A DNA stretch of 64,000 bases from an uncultured Flavobacteriales bacterium (GTDB lineage Bacteria > Bacteroidota > Bacteroidia > Flavobacteriales > Crocinitomicaceae), in assembly GCA_946479285.1 (NCBI GenBank), contig CAMLFH010000021.1, positions 10,159-74,158 of the forward strand, written 5' to 3'. Position 1 is the stretch's first letter, and each line of letters starts with the position of its first letter. Made by a program: the position numbers and the translations under genes. Positions 37,259-45,921 of this stretch are shown piece by piece. The notes beneath the pieces were generated by a model. It searched no databases, was not told the DNA's origin, and saw only the letters and a program-made list of their open reading frames with translations.

Positions 37259-39427
37259 ATGCTCAATCGTTCAATCATTGTTTTTCTGGTAATCTGCTCG
37301 CTGAGCTGGATTGGTTATGTTGGTTTCACTCTTGTTGAAGGGTCGAGTGCTCCGCCAACACCCGAAAACACTTTTTCACAAGAAGATGATACGATTATCG
37401 TGGTTCACAAACCCCTGGAAATCGATTACAACAATACAATTCTTTCTTCGCTTCAAAAAAAACCTTTCTTTGCCATCTTACTGAATCAGCCTGAACGGAT
37501 CCAGCACTTCTACTTTTCAACGAACAGAGATCTGGTCTTATTGGAACGAAGTAAACCATGGACAAGCGAAATCGTGAAAAAATATACCGAAGAACTTTCG
37601 TTATCATCGACCATTTCTGCCCAGAAGCATATTTCTTTATCCAATAACTGGAAAGGTGAATTTCACGGTAAATTCCTGGTACTTTATCTCGACAAATGGG
37701 AACCGGCCACAAAAAGTGTTGTTTCCTGGAAATATTTAGACCGAAAAAGCAGTTTGTCCTTAGTTTATAAAACAAGAGATCTTACCTACGAAATAGAAGA
37801 TTCCTACTTTATCTCGAACCACAACGCAAAGTATATAACGCATACCGGAAGCAAAGCACTTCCGCTTGTGAATGATCAGGAATTATTCCAGGAACTTATT
37901 CCTGCAGATTTTGATTCCTATACTTTTTATGAAAAAAATTATTTGCAGGCAAAGTTTCCGAAGAAATCAATTCTTAACGAATGGATCAATTTTGGTTTGT
38001 CGCTTATTGTAAACCAAAAAGACAGCTGTTTGCTGACGGATTACAAACCGGGTCAGGATCCGCTTGCCATTTTGAGCGAATTAGACCGTGTGGAACTTTC
38101 CAACAAACAAAAGCAGGCAACGCTAAAAGGATATTATTTCCCATTCCTGAATCCGGGCAAGAAGATCTATCTGGAAATCTTCAATAACAGCGTGCTGATC
38201 TCCAATTCACAGCAGAGTATCAATCGGATTATCGGTACGTATGAAACCGGGGCAACTTTGGAGCAATCAACGACACTGAGATTCAAATTATTCAACGCTA
38301 GTCCGCAAAGAGTATCTTATCGTTATTTCGACAGAAATCAACAAACGACAATGAGCCGATTGACCGGTGCAAATCACAGTACTGTTCAGTTATTGCAGGA
38401 AGAATCCGATTCGGAGACAGGTCAGAAAGAAGAGCTTCCGAAATTAAATCCATTGCGACTGGATGATAATCTGCGCAGCCTGAATCCTATTCCGGGCTCA
38501 AATAATCTGCTTGCAATTACACAATCCAATACACTTTACCTGGTCGGAAACAAGCAGATTCTCTGGAACAAAAGTTTAGAATCCGAACCGATTGGAAAAC
38601 CGATTTTCATTGGAAACGGCATTTTTCTAAGTACTAAAAACGGAATTCAGGGCTTTGACAGAGCAGGAAATAACCTGTCAGGATTTCCTGTCGCATGCAC
38701 TAACGTGACAAGTAATCTCTTCTCTTATTATTGGAACGGAAAAGACTACGTTTCTTTCGTGGCTGACGGACAGGTGCAGGGCTATGGAACGAATGGAAAA
38801 CAAAGTTTTAGGGTTGGAGTAAACGGAAACCTGCAAAAAAAGGCACAATTAGTGGTTCAGGGGAAAAAAGGTGAGCTAATTGCTCATATCTGCACGAATT
38901 CCAATTGGTCCAGCATTTCCATCAAACGAAAAAGAGTCATTAAATCTCAGAACTTAACTGAAGGTGAATGGAACCTGGTAAAAGTGAACGGAACAATAAG
39001 TCTCCTGGGATTATCCAAAAAGCAATTTGTTCGTTTGACTGAAAACGGAAATAAAGCCATGCTTGTAGGAAACGTTTCATCGATTTTGAACAGTCAGACT
39101 TTTGGAGACGAACAACTTTTCTTCCTCAACCAGCAGAATACGATTTATGTCATCAGCGGAACGGGAACAATTCTGGGTCAGTTTAATTCTACAATCACCA
39201 ATATTGACGATGCTGCCCTGATCAAATTACCAAATGGAAAAACTGTTGTGGGAATAATCGATGGAATTGCCAATAATTGTTATATTTATACAATACGCGG
39301 AAGTGAATTAAATAAAGAGAACTACGAAGGCTCGAACAAAATTGTTTTCCAAAGACAAGTCGATGGGACGATTTTGTTAGTTTCGCAGGCAAATGGATAT
39401 TTGATTCGTTACCCATTGAATTATTAA
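37259..39427 (+). CDS. Unknown membrane-anchored protein, co-transcribed with the OmpA/TSP3 gene
   Basis: A 722-residue protein with one N-terminal hydrophobic helix (about 5-25) acting as uncleaved anchor or signal, then a large extracytoplasmic part. Residues about 60-380 resemble no family I can name. Residues about 395-720 alternate short strands with repeating blade-like units (NSNTLYLVGNKQILWN, GIFLSTKNGIQGFDRAGN, QNTIYVISGTGTILGQF), suggesting a PQQ-like beta-propeller. The next gene (DUF5723/OmpA) begins 13 bases after its stop, so a shared envelope role is likely. Function unknown. Confidence 0.72.
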   Translation: MLNRSIIVFLVICSLSWIGYVGFTLVEGSSAPPTPENTFSQEDDTIIVVHKPLEIDYNNTILSSLQKKPFFAILLNQPERIQHFYFSTNRDLVLLERSKPWTSEIVKKYTEELSLSSTISAQKHISLSNNWKGEFHGKFLVLYLDKWEPATKSVVSWKYLDRKSSLSLVYKTRDLTYEIEDSYFISNHNAKYITHTGSKALPLVNDQELFQELIPADFDSYTFYEKNYLQAKFPKKSILNEWINFGLSLIVNQKDSCLLTDYKPGQDPLAILSELDRVELSNKQKQATLKGYYFPFLNPGKKIYLEIFNNSVLISNSQQSINRIIGTYETGATLEQSTTLRFKLFNASPQRVSYRYFDRNQQTTMSRLTGANHSTVQLLQEESDSETGQKEELPKLNPLRLDDNLRSLNPIPGSNNLLAITQSNTLYLVGNKQILWNKSLESEPIGKPIFIGNGIFLSTKNGIQGFDRAGNNLSGFPVACTNVTSNLFSYYWNGKDYVSFVADGQVQGYGTNGKQSFRVGVNGNLQKKAQLVVQGKKGELIAHICTNSNWSSISIKRKRVIKSQNLTEGEWNLVKVNGTISLLGLSKKQFVRLTENGNKAMLVGNVSSILNSQTFGDEQLFFLNQQNTIYVISGTGTILGQFNSTITNIDDAALIKLPNGKTVVGIIDGIANNCYIYTIRGSELNKENYEGSNKIVFQRQVDGTILLVSQANGYLIRYPLNY

Positions 39428-39440
39428 ATAAGCGCTACTT

Positions 39441-41873
39441 ATGAAGAAACAGTTACGTAAATTAACTTTCTTAGCTTTTTCATGTGTTACTACGTTTACA
39501 GCATTTTCCCAAAACTATTTGGGTGTGCACAGTAGTAACTATGCCGGAGTTATGGGATTAGACGTGCAACCGGCCAGTTTTGTCGACGGAAGATTTATCG
39601 TTGATATCAACCTGGGAAGTGCAAACGTTGGTGCCTGGCAAAATGCCAAGTATTTCAAAACAGATGTCATGCCGAAATGGTGGTTGAAATCCTTCAAGAA
39701 AGATACCATGTGGATGCAACCGGATAGTACATTGTATGATCGTGCCATTTTTGATCTATACGATTACAACAAAACCGGGATTAAAACAAGAGGTGTTTAT
39801 TTGAATTACCAGATCGACATCCTGAATTTCGCATTTCACATTAATCCGAAAATTGCAATTGGTTTCTCTGCAAAGAGCAGAATGATCACGAATGTGGATG
39901 ATATCGATCCGAAACTGGCAAAATTGGCCCAGGAAGGATTGGATTTTGCTACTCTTTGGAATCTTCAGTTGAAAGACAAATTGGTTACTACAAACATGAT
40001 GGCCTGGAATGAATACGGTGTAAACTATGGTCAGGTAGTAATGGATAAAGGAGAACATTTTCTCAAAGTCGGTGGTCGTGTTAAATTATTACAGGGAGTT
40101 GCTTCTGCTTACGCTTATACAGATGAGTTGGATTACGAACTTCTAAACAAGGACACTGCTACAACCTTGGTTGGAAACTTCAAATATGGTTATTCGGATA
40201 ACCTGGATGAAGATTTGAAAAACTTCCGTGCAAAAGACTTTTTCAAGTCGGCATCGAAAATTGGGTTTGGTTTGGATTTGGGTGTTGTTTATGAATGGCG
40301 TCCGAAATACAAAGAATTCAAGTATGAAATGGATGGCGAAACAGATCTTTGGATGCGCAACGAAAACAAATACGAATTGCGTGCCGGAGTTTCCATTCTG
40401 GACATTGGCGGTATGAAATTTACGAAAGGTGGTAGAAGCCGCGACTTCTCAGTAAATACAAGTACACTTGACTTACGTATTTTTGATAAAGCGACCTCTT
40501 TTGCTTCTTTCGATTCCATCGTTGACAGCTTGATCACTAATGATGCGGGCTGGAATTCAAATTCAGGAGTTGGAGAATCTTACTACATGAATACTCCTAC
40601 TGCTTTGAATATTCAGTTGGATTACCACATTTGGAAATGGTTTTACATCAATGCAACGGGGAATATCAACATCGTAAGCAAGAAAAATCCTTCACGTGTA
40701 AAAACTCCGAATCAATTTGCAATCACACCAAGCTTTGACTACGCATGGTTTGGATTGTATGTTCCGATATCGGTCAATAATTATTCCGGTTGGAAAGCAG
40801 GTATTGCTTCCAGGCTCGGACCTATTACAGTTGGAGTCGTTGATTTCAATTCGCTTTTTGCAAAAGGAAAAGTACGTGGAACAGAATTTTATGTAGGACT
40901 TCGCTTACCAATCCTTTACACGAAACCGGATGACAGAGACGGTGATAAAGTTTCTGACAAGAAAGATGAATGTGTGGAAACTCCTGGAGTTTGGGCATTC
41001 AAAGGTTGTCCTGACACAGACGGTGACGGAATCAAGGATGTAGAGGATTTATGTCCTGAAATTCCGGGATTGTTAGAATTCCAGGGATGTCCTGACCGTG
41101 ATGGCGACAAAATTCCTGATAAAGACGACGCATGTCCGGATTTGGCTGGTTTAGCAGCTTACAGAGGATGTCCTGATACAGATGAAGACGGAATTATTGA
41201 TCCGAACGACAGCTGTCCGACAGTGAAAGGTTTACCGGCATTCAATGGTTGTCCTGACCGCGATGGTGACGGAATCCAGGATTCTGAAGATGCTTGTCCG
41301 GATCTTCCTGGTCCATTGGCTTACCAGGGATGTCCCGATACGGATAACGACGGATTATTCGACAATGTAGATAAGTGTCCTACTATTTACGGTTCGAAGG
41401 AAAATGATGGTTGTCCTTGGCCGGATACAGATGGTGACGGATTGTACGATAAAGATGATGATTGTCCAACAATACCAGGTGTAATTGAAAACCGTGGTTG
41501 TCCTAAGATCGCGAAAGAAGAACAGGAAATCCTGAACACTGCATTCGAGAACTTAGAGTTCGAATCAGGTAAAGCAGTTATTCTTGCATCTTCATTCAAA
41601 TCATTGGATGACCTGGCAGCATTGTTAATCAAAAAACCAGAGTGGAAATTACAAATCGCTGGTCACACGGATAACAAAGGTGATGCTAAGAAAAATATGA
41701 CACTTTCTAAAAACCGTGCTGAATCAGTTAAGAAGTACTTAGCTAGCAAAGGTGTGGATGCAGCTCGATTGAAACCAGAATGGTATGGTCAAACCAAACC
41801 AATCGCAACGAATGCAACACCTGAAGGTCGTCAGAAAAACAGACGTGTTGAAATGAATGTGATCTTCCAATAG
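39441..41873 (+). CDS. OmpA-family outer membrane protein with DUF5723 barrel and TSP3 repeats
   Basis: An 810-residue outer-membrane protein. The signal peptide (1-24) is followed by a DUF5723-type beta-barrel region (about 25-490). Next come seven thrombospondin type-3 calcium-binding repeats (about 493-690) with recurring DxDGDGIxDxxDxCP and GCPD units. The C-terminal OmpA domain (about 695-810) binds peptidoglycan, with LQIAGHTDNKGDAKKNMTLS and KNRRVEM. The barrel-TSP3-OmpA layout is typical of Flavobacteriales. It lies 13 bases after the unknown anchored protein and is followed by a strong terminator. It tethers the outer membrane to the wall; the barrel's other role is unknown. Confidence 0.92.
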   Translation: MKKQLRKLTFLAFSCVTTFTAFSQNYLGVHSSNYAGVMGLDVQPASFVDGRFIVDINLGSANVGAWQNAKYFKTDVMPKWWLKSFKKDTMWMQPDSTLYDRAIFDLYDYNKTGIKTRGVYLNYQIDILNFAFHINPKIAIGFSAKSRMITNVDDIDPKLAKLAQEGLDFATLWNLQLKDKLVTTNMMAWNEYGVNYGQVVMDKGEHFLKVGGRVKLLQGVASAYAYTDELDYELLNKDTATTLVGNFKYGYSDNLDEDLKNFRAKDFFKSASKIGFGLDLGVVYEWRPKYKEFKYEMDGETDLWMRNENKYELRAGVSILDIGGMKFTKGGRSRDFSVNTSTLDLRIFDKATSFASFDSIVDSLITNDAGWNSNSGVGESYYMNTPTALNIQLDYHIWKWFYINATGNINIVSKKNPSRVKTPNQFAITPSFDYAWFGLYVPISVNNYSGWKAGIASRLGPITVGVVDFNSLFAKGKVRGTEFYVGLRLPILYTKPDDRDGDKVSDKKDECVETPGVWAFKGCPDTDGDGIKDVEDLCPEIPGLLEFQGCPDRDGDKIPDKDDACPDLAGLAAYRGCPDTDEDGIIDPNDSCPTVKGLPAFNGCPDRDGDGIQDSEDACPDLPGPLAYQGCPDTDNDGLFDNVDKCPTIYGSKENDGCPWPDTDGDGLYDKDDDCPTIPGVIENRGCPKIAKEEQEILNTAFENLEFESGKAVILASSFKSLDDLAALLIKKPEWKLQIAGHTDNKGDAKKNMTLSKNRAESVKKYLASKGVDAARLKPEWYGQTKPIATNATPEGRQKNRRVEMNVIFQ

Positions 41874-41893
41874 GATTATCATCAACCAATAAC

Positions 41894-41927
41894 AAAAAAC
41901 GTCCCGGATAATCCGGGACGTTTTTGT
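41894..41927 (+). terminator. Intrinsic terminator of the OmpA gene
   Basis: acgtcccgga (41899-41908) pairs with tccgggacgt (41912-41921), flanked by A's on one side and T's on the other. Confidence 0.92.
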
Positions 41928-41970
41928 TTTAATCGTTATCGTTTTAAACATGTAGGCACGCGACGGGAAA

Positions 41971-42010
41971 TAAAAGTAGGGACGCGACGCATCGCGTCCC
42001 TACAATTTTA
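41971..42010. repeat. GTAG...CTAC palindromic (REP-like) element, left copy
   Basis: Perfect 12-bp arms gtagggacgcga (41976-41987) and tcgcgtccctac (41992-42003) around cgca. Outer taaaa/tttta bases extend the symmetry. A degenerate partial copy (gtaggcacgcgacggg) lies just left, at 41952. The element abuts the hxlR stop and could also act as a terminator. It shares its GTAG/CTAC ends and CGCGA core with the copy at 42863. Confidence 0.75.
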
Positions 42011-42346
42011 TTTTCCTAAAACTTCCTTTCGGTGCGCCAGGCCCCAGTAATGCAATTCTTCAATGACCTTCTCCAGTGATTTCCCATGAGCTGTGATGGT
42101 ATATTGAACCGTTGGCGGAAATGTATCAAAGACTTCGCGGGTGATCAGCTTATTGGATTCGAGTAGTTTCAATTCCTTCGACAAGGTTTTATCCGTAATT
42201 CCGGAGACTTCTCTTCCCAATTCTTTAAACCGTTTAGATTCCGCAGACAATGCAAATAAGATCAATAGTTTCCATCTTCCCTCCACTGCTTCCAGCGCAT
42301 CTTTGATAGACAATATATTTTTCGGGCATCCTCCTGTTGACAACAT
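42008..42346 (-). CDS. HxlR-family winged-helix regulator with N-terminal Cys
   Basis: A 112-residue MarR-like HxlR regulator. The single Cys7 (STGGCPKN) matches the conserved sensor Cys of the YodB/quinone-responsive subgroup. The HxlR core follows: ALEAVEGRWKLLILFAL, RFKELGREVSGITDKTLSKELK (recognition helix) and the TVQYTITAHGKSL wing. It is divergent from a DoxX-family gene, with an 18-bp near-palindrome between them. This arrangement usually means the regulator represses itself and the divergent gene until quinones or oxidants modify the Cys; that is inference for this case. Confidence 0.9.
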   Translation of the reverse strand: MLSTGGCPKNILSIKDALEAVEGRWKLLILFALSAESKRFKELGREVSGITDKTLSKELKLLESNKLITREVFDTFPPTVQYTITAHGKSLEKVIEELHYWGLAHRKEVLGK

Positions 42347-42375
42347 AAATTCTGATTTAATCCATTACTTCCTCT

Positions 42376-42393
42376 TTGGATAGTGCTATCCAA
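42376..42393. promoter_or_regulatory. HxlR operator candidate 1
   Basis: TTGGATAG-TG-CTATCCAA: perfect 8-bp arms around two bases, 29 bases upstream of the hxlR start. Good dimeric winged-helix site. Confidence 0.7.
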
Positions 42394-42410
42394 TGGGGAA
42401 GTGCTTTCGT

Positions 42411-42441
42411 TTGGATAGCAAAGCTACCTACTTTTATCCAA
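42411..42441. promoter_or_regulatory. HxlR operator candidate 2 overlapping the doxX promoter
   Basis: The half-sites TTGGATA (42411-42417) and TATCCAA (42435-42441) repeat the operator-1 arms with wider spacing. Between them lies CTACC, an imperfect inner partner, and the -7-like box TACTTTTA (42429-42436). Binding here would block doxX transcription. Confidence 0.55.
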
Positions 42442-42461
42442 TAATAAAATCAGATCAAACA

Positions 42462-42854
42462 ATGAAAAAGACAACACACATTCTATTATGGATTGCACAG
42501 ATCCTTCTTGCAATTACTTTAATTTGGGCAGCATTCCTCAAATTGTTCCAACCTATTTCAGAACTGAAAACAATGTGGCCATGGACAGGAGAAGTTTCAC
42601 CTTCGCTGGTTCGGTTTACCGGGGTCATTGATTTACTTGGAGGATTGGGAGTTATTCTTCCTGCTTTATTCAGATTCAAACCGGTGTTAACGGCAATTGC
42701 AGCATTCGGAATTGTTTTCTTAATGGTCAGTGCAAGCGTTTTCCATATTTGTCGTGGAGAAGCTTCGCAGATCGGATTCAATGTTGTTTTTGGAGGAATT
42801 GCAGCGTTTGTCGCTTACGGAAGGTACAGAATTGTTCCGATCCAATCAAAATAA
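42462..42854 (+). CDS. DoxX-family membrane protein
   Basis: A 130-residue protein with four hydrophobic helices, DoxX/DoxX-like. It begins MKKTTHILLWIAQILLAITLIWAAFLK; the ATG at 42462 starts the first helix directly and is preferred over an in-frame upstream start that would include the operator. DoxX proteins are linked to quinone or thiol stress and often sit beside HxlR or MarR regulators. Here the neighbour is a Cys-containing HxlR protein, and both genes share operator-like repeats. A palindromic element follows 8 bases after the stop. Confidence 0.87.
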   Translation: MKKTTHILLWIAQILLAITLIWAAFLKLFQPISELKTMWPWTGEVSPSLVRFTGVIDLLGGLGVILPALFRFKPVLTAIAAFGIVFLMVSASVFHICRGEASQIGFNVVFGGIAAFVAYGRYRIVPIQSK

Positions 42855-42862
42855 TGGTATAT

Positions 42863-42900
42863 AAACAGTAGGCGCGCGATTAATCGCGCGCCTACTGTTT
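42863..42900. repeat. GTAG...CTAC palindromic element, right copy (38-bp perfect palindrome)
   Basis: The left half reads aaacagtaggcgcgcgatt and the right half is its exact reverse complement, with the centre at 42881/42882. It fills the gap between the convergent doxX and T9SS genes and touches the T9SS stop codon, so it may serve as a shared terminator. Same family as 41971-42010. Confidence 0.8.
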
Positions 42901-45317
42901 TACTTCAACAGACTCACATGTCCTACAAACTGGTGATTCTTGTCTTTGTCTTTTTGTTTGATGACAATTTTCCAGGTATAAACTCCTTCTTTACATAATT
43001 GTCCGAAGTATGTCCCATCCCAACCATAAGCCAAATCATGAGATTCGAAAATTATTTCTCCCCAACGGTCGAAAATCAACAAAGTATAATTCTGTCCATC
43101 AAATGCATCACTGAACACTGGGAAGAAAACATTGTTAAACTCATCACCATCCGGCGTGAAAGTATTTGGCACATAGAAAATCAAGTCGTCCACTACCGAA
43201 ACTACTACTTCCGCAACATCATTACAACCCTCTTCGTTAGAAGCATGTAAAATAACGTGGTATACTCCGGGTGAGTTTGGATATGCATGAGTTGGACTTG
43301 TTTCCGCAGATGTTATCCCGTCGCCAAATTCCCAAACATAAGATGTTGCGTTCGTAGAATTATTGGTAAAATTAAACACCGGATATAAAACAGTCTGTTC
43401 GTAAACATTTACTCCGAACGAAGCGTGCACTTGCGGTGAAATGGTGATCATATCACTCTGCGTAACTGAACCGGTACAACCACTTGCATCCGTCACAGTC
43501 AAAGTTACATCATAAGTCCCTGAAGCATTGTATTGCTGAGTAACTGATCCACAACCTACCTGGGTCCCGCCTCCTTCAAATGTCCAAACGCAATTCGCAG
43601 AAGAAGAACTGGCATTGGTGAAAGTAACGGTAACAGGCGCACATCCTCCGGAAACGTCACTGGTAAATTGAACCGGCAAAGAAGTATAAGATACTACAAT
43701 TGGCTCAACATCAGAACACCCACCCGGACTTGAAAGTCGCACGTAATAAGTTCCGCTTGTTGTAACAGCATTCGGAGACACAACCGGAATCGTGCACGCT
43801 GCATCTCTAAAATATTCAAGTATTCCCGAACCAACATTAATTGTAGTAATTCCGGCAGCTGTTAAATCAACTGTTGCCGGTGAACAAACTGCAGCCGGAT
43901 TTGTCGTTGTAATATCAGGACCCGGAACCACTGTTACAGTTGTTGTTACAGTAGAGTTGCAACCAACCAATGAGGTCAGCGTACATTGATACGTAAAAGT
44001 TCCCGTTGTAGCTGGTGTAATTGATAAAGTATTGGATGTTCCTAGTACAGTTCCGGGACTGGACGTTTCAACCCACGAGTAACCTGCAGCTCCAACCGGT
44101 GCAGTAAGTACCGAAGTTTGAAACTGACAAACATCAGGTGGTGAAGCGATCTGCATAGGAGCACACGTCGCGTCCAGGTAAGCGTATGAATAATGCGCGC
44201 CCTGAGAACAATCGCCCGCCGTGAATCGAATGGTGATGCAAGAACCGATGTAAGGAGTTAAATCGAGCATTACCGGTGTCCAATTTTTGTAAAACACCCC
44301 TGAATTACCAATTTGAGTAAACCCTGGAATTCCAGGACCACCGGTCACCAATAAATTTCCACAGGCAATCGGATTACCGAAACAATCTTGTGCATCGATC
44401 TGGAAATAAGGTTGCTCCTCCGCTAAGTGCGGAACTGTATCAAGTATTAAATCACCGTCAATATCTTCCAGTGTATAAGCATTTTGCAGCACCGCCGCAT
44501 AATAATAAGTAAAGAGCGCGTTAGAAGATGTTACCTGGAATTTCTGCTCAATTCGCGATCCGCCGTATGCACCGTTCGGACCATCGCCCAAACGAATTGA
44601 ATTCGAATTTCCCGGAATCAATGGGCAGACCTGGTTAATCGGAGCCTGGATATCGACTCCTCCGGTTGTAATATCATGTTGTCCGGAGTTCATCGTAAAG
44701 AACATCGGCGTATAAATAGGAGTTAAATCTCCCGTTGAACCGATTTTCATCGAATGTCCCCACGACCCCAACCACCCGGTAGTTGATCCTGAATCAAAGC
44801 CAATATTTGAACATGCCGGTTGTGTAGGCGTAGCAGGATGAGTAGGAACAACATTCGTGATCTGGATCGCATAATCAAATCCCGTTAAATTTCCGTTATC
44901 AATCCAAAACAAATAACACTCCCCTGGCACCGGATCAAAGAAAGCGCCCATGGTTCCGGAGTTATCCCCGGTTATTTGTGTAATTGCTACTACATCCAGG
45001 GTTAATGCGTCATAAATGATAAGCTGTGGATATACCGGATTTGCCATGCCTCCCGGAGTAAAACTGAGAGTTGTCCAGATTGTAGCACTGGAAGCAGCGC
45101 AATGGTAGTAAAACCAGTCTGGTCCATCGTCAAATGCTGTTGTAAGATCATCGAAATCATTTGTTGCAAATACGGTTGAACCGATCGCATTAAATGGCAG
45201 TGAAATGGGGGAAAAACTGGCACTTATATCATCATCACCTCCTTGTGAGAAGACGGTCTGATTTAGCAGTAAAAATAGAGGCAGTAGGAGATAACTCCAA
45301 AAAACATTCTTTTTCAT
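42900..45317 (-). CDS. T9SS type B (gliding-associated CTD) secreted protein with PKD domains
   Basis: An 805-residue exported protein. The signal peptide is at about 1-25. Residues about 30-390 are beta-rich adhesin-like domains. Residues about 390-550 are Ig-like repeats, followed by two PKD-type domains (about 555-705; CVWTFEGGGT, YVWEFGDGITSAETSPTHAY). The last 85 residues are a type B sorting domain: FYVPNTFTPDGDEFNNVF, IFDRWGEIIFES, AYGWDGTYFGQ. Type B domains depend on PorP/SprF-type partners. It is the second gene in an operon, 24 bases after a small secreted protein. Likely a cell-surface protein. Confidence 0.9.
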   Translation of the reverse strand: MKKNVFWSYLLLPLFLLLNQTVFSQGGDDDISASFSPISLPFNAIGSTVFATNDFDDLTTAFDDGPDWFYYHCAASSATIWTTLSFTPGGMANPVYPQLIIYDALTLDVVAITQITGDNSGTMGAFFDPVPGECYLFWIDNGNLTGFDYAIQITNVVPTHPATPTQPACSNIGFDSGSTTGWLGSWGHSMKIGSTGDLTPIYTPMFFTMNSGQHDITTGGVDIQAPINQVCPLIPGNSNSIRLGDGPNGAYGGSRIEQKFQVTSSNALFTYYYAAVLQNAYTLEDIDGDLILDTVPHLAEEQPYFQIDAQDCFGNPIACGNLLVTGGPGIPGFTQIGNSGVFYKNWTPVMLDLTPYIGSCITIRFTAGDCSQGAHYSYAYLDATCAPMQIASPPDVCQFQTSVLTAPVGAAGYSWVETSSPGTVLGTSNTLSITPATTGTFTYQCTLTSLVGCNSTVTTTVTVVPGPDITTTNPAAVCSPATVDLTAAGITTINVGSGILEYFRDAACTIPVVSPNAVTTSGTYYVRLSSPGGCSDVEPIVVSYTSLPVQFTSDVSGGCAPVTVTFTNASSSSANCVWTFEGGGTQVGCGSVTQQYNASGTYDVTLTVTDASGCTGSVTQSDMITISPQVHASFGVNVYEQTVLYPVFNFTNNSTNATSYVWEFGDGITSAETSPTHAYPNSPGVYHVILHASNEEGCNDVAEVVVSVVDDLIFYVPNTFTPDGDEFNNVFFPVFSDAFDGQNYTLLIFDRWGEIIFESHDLAYGWDGTYFGQLCKEGVYTWKIVIKQKDKDKNHQFVGHVSLLK

Positions 45318-45341
45318 AAAGGAGAGAGGTGGTATTCCGAT

Positions 45342-45695
45342 TTAATTTGGTTTTGAATTTTTGTAGATATAAAGCATTTCCATCCGTTCAATAAAAAGAC
45401 GAATTGATTGATGCGTGGTAATGTGTTTGAATTGGATAGAAATATCCTGCCCGTTAATATCAACCTGTGAAATAGCATTCATGGATTCCATGTAGCTCTC
45501 CAATTCAGCTAAAACAGTAGTTTCAATGGGTGAATTTAAGTGATAAACGACCGTTTGAGTTCCTACTCCCGACACATTGGGATTAGCATAGACATGGTCC
45601 TCGTGTGTTTCAATCTGTTGACTATAGGCTGAAAATCCGGAAAAAAGGAATAAGGCAGCAGTAAAGTACAAACAGTTAATGAAATTTTTGTTCAT
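45342..45695 (-). CDS. Small secreted protein preceding a type B T9SS cargo
   Basis: A 117-residue protein with a signal peptide (about 1-26, ending FSAYSQ). The mature 90 residues show a strand-helix-strand-strand-helix-strand pattern (QTVVYHLN, TTVLAELESYMESM, ISQVDING, ISIQFKHI, QSIRLFIERMEMLYIY), suggestive of a ferredoxin-like or HMA-like fold. There is no CxxC metal motif. It starts the operon with the large T9SS protein 24 bases downstream. An assembly or anchoring role for that cargo is possible but unproven. Confidence 0.75.
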   Translation of the reverse strand: MNKNFINCLYFTAALFLFSGFSAYSQQIETHEDHVYANPNVSGVGTQTVVYHLNSPIETTVLAELESYMESMNAISQVDINGQDISIQFKHITTHQSIRLFIERMEMLYIYKNSKPN

Positions 45696-45883
45696 TAAAT
45701 GATTAATTTAGTTCAGTTTTGCAAAGTTGACGAAAAAAAAACTCTTGGGTTGTCTCTTTTTTTAAATTAATCCTTTTTTAACATTCATATTTTAACACAA
45801 GTATTGCATCCATTTACCGAGATAAATGCTACTAAATCGATTTAAATGGCATGAAGCACTACATGGATCGCGTGCCAATTGTT

Positions 45884-45917
45884 TTGGAATTCGGTACATA
45901 GAAAAATTGTAATTTTG
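45884..45917 (+). promoter_or_regulatory. lnt promoter, leaderless spacing
   Basis: TTG (45884-45886), a 23-base spacer, then TAATTTTG (45910-45917), a perfect -7 box ending 4 bases before the ATG. Of the short-spaced cases in this window, it has the best -33 element. Confidence 0.65.
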
Positions 45918-45921
45918 GATC

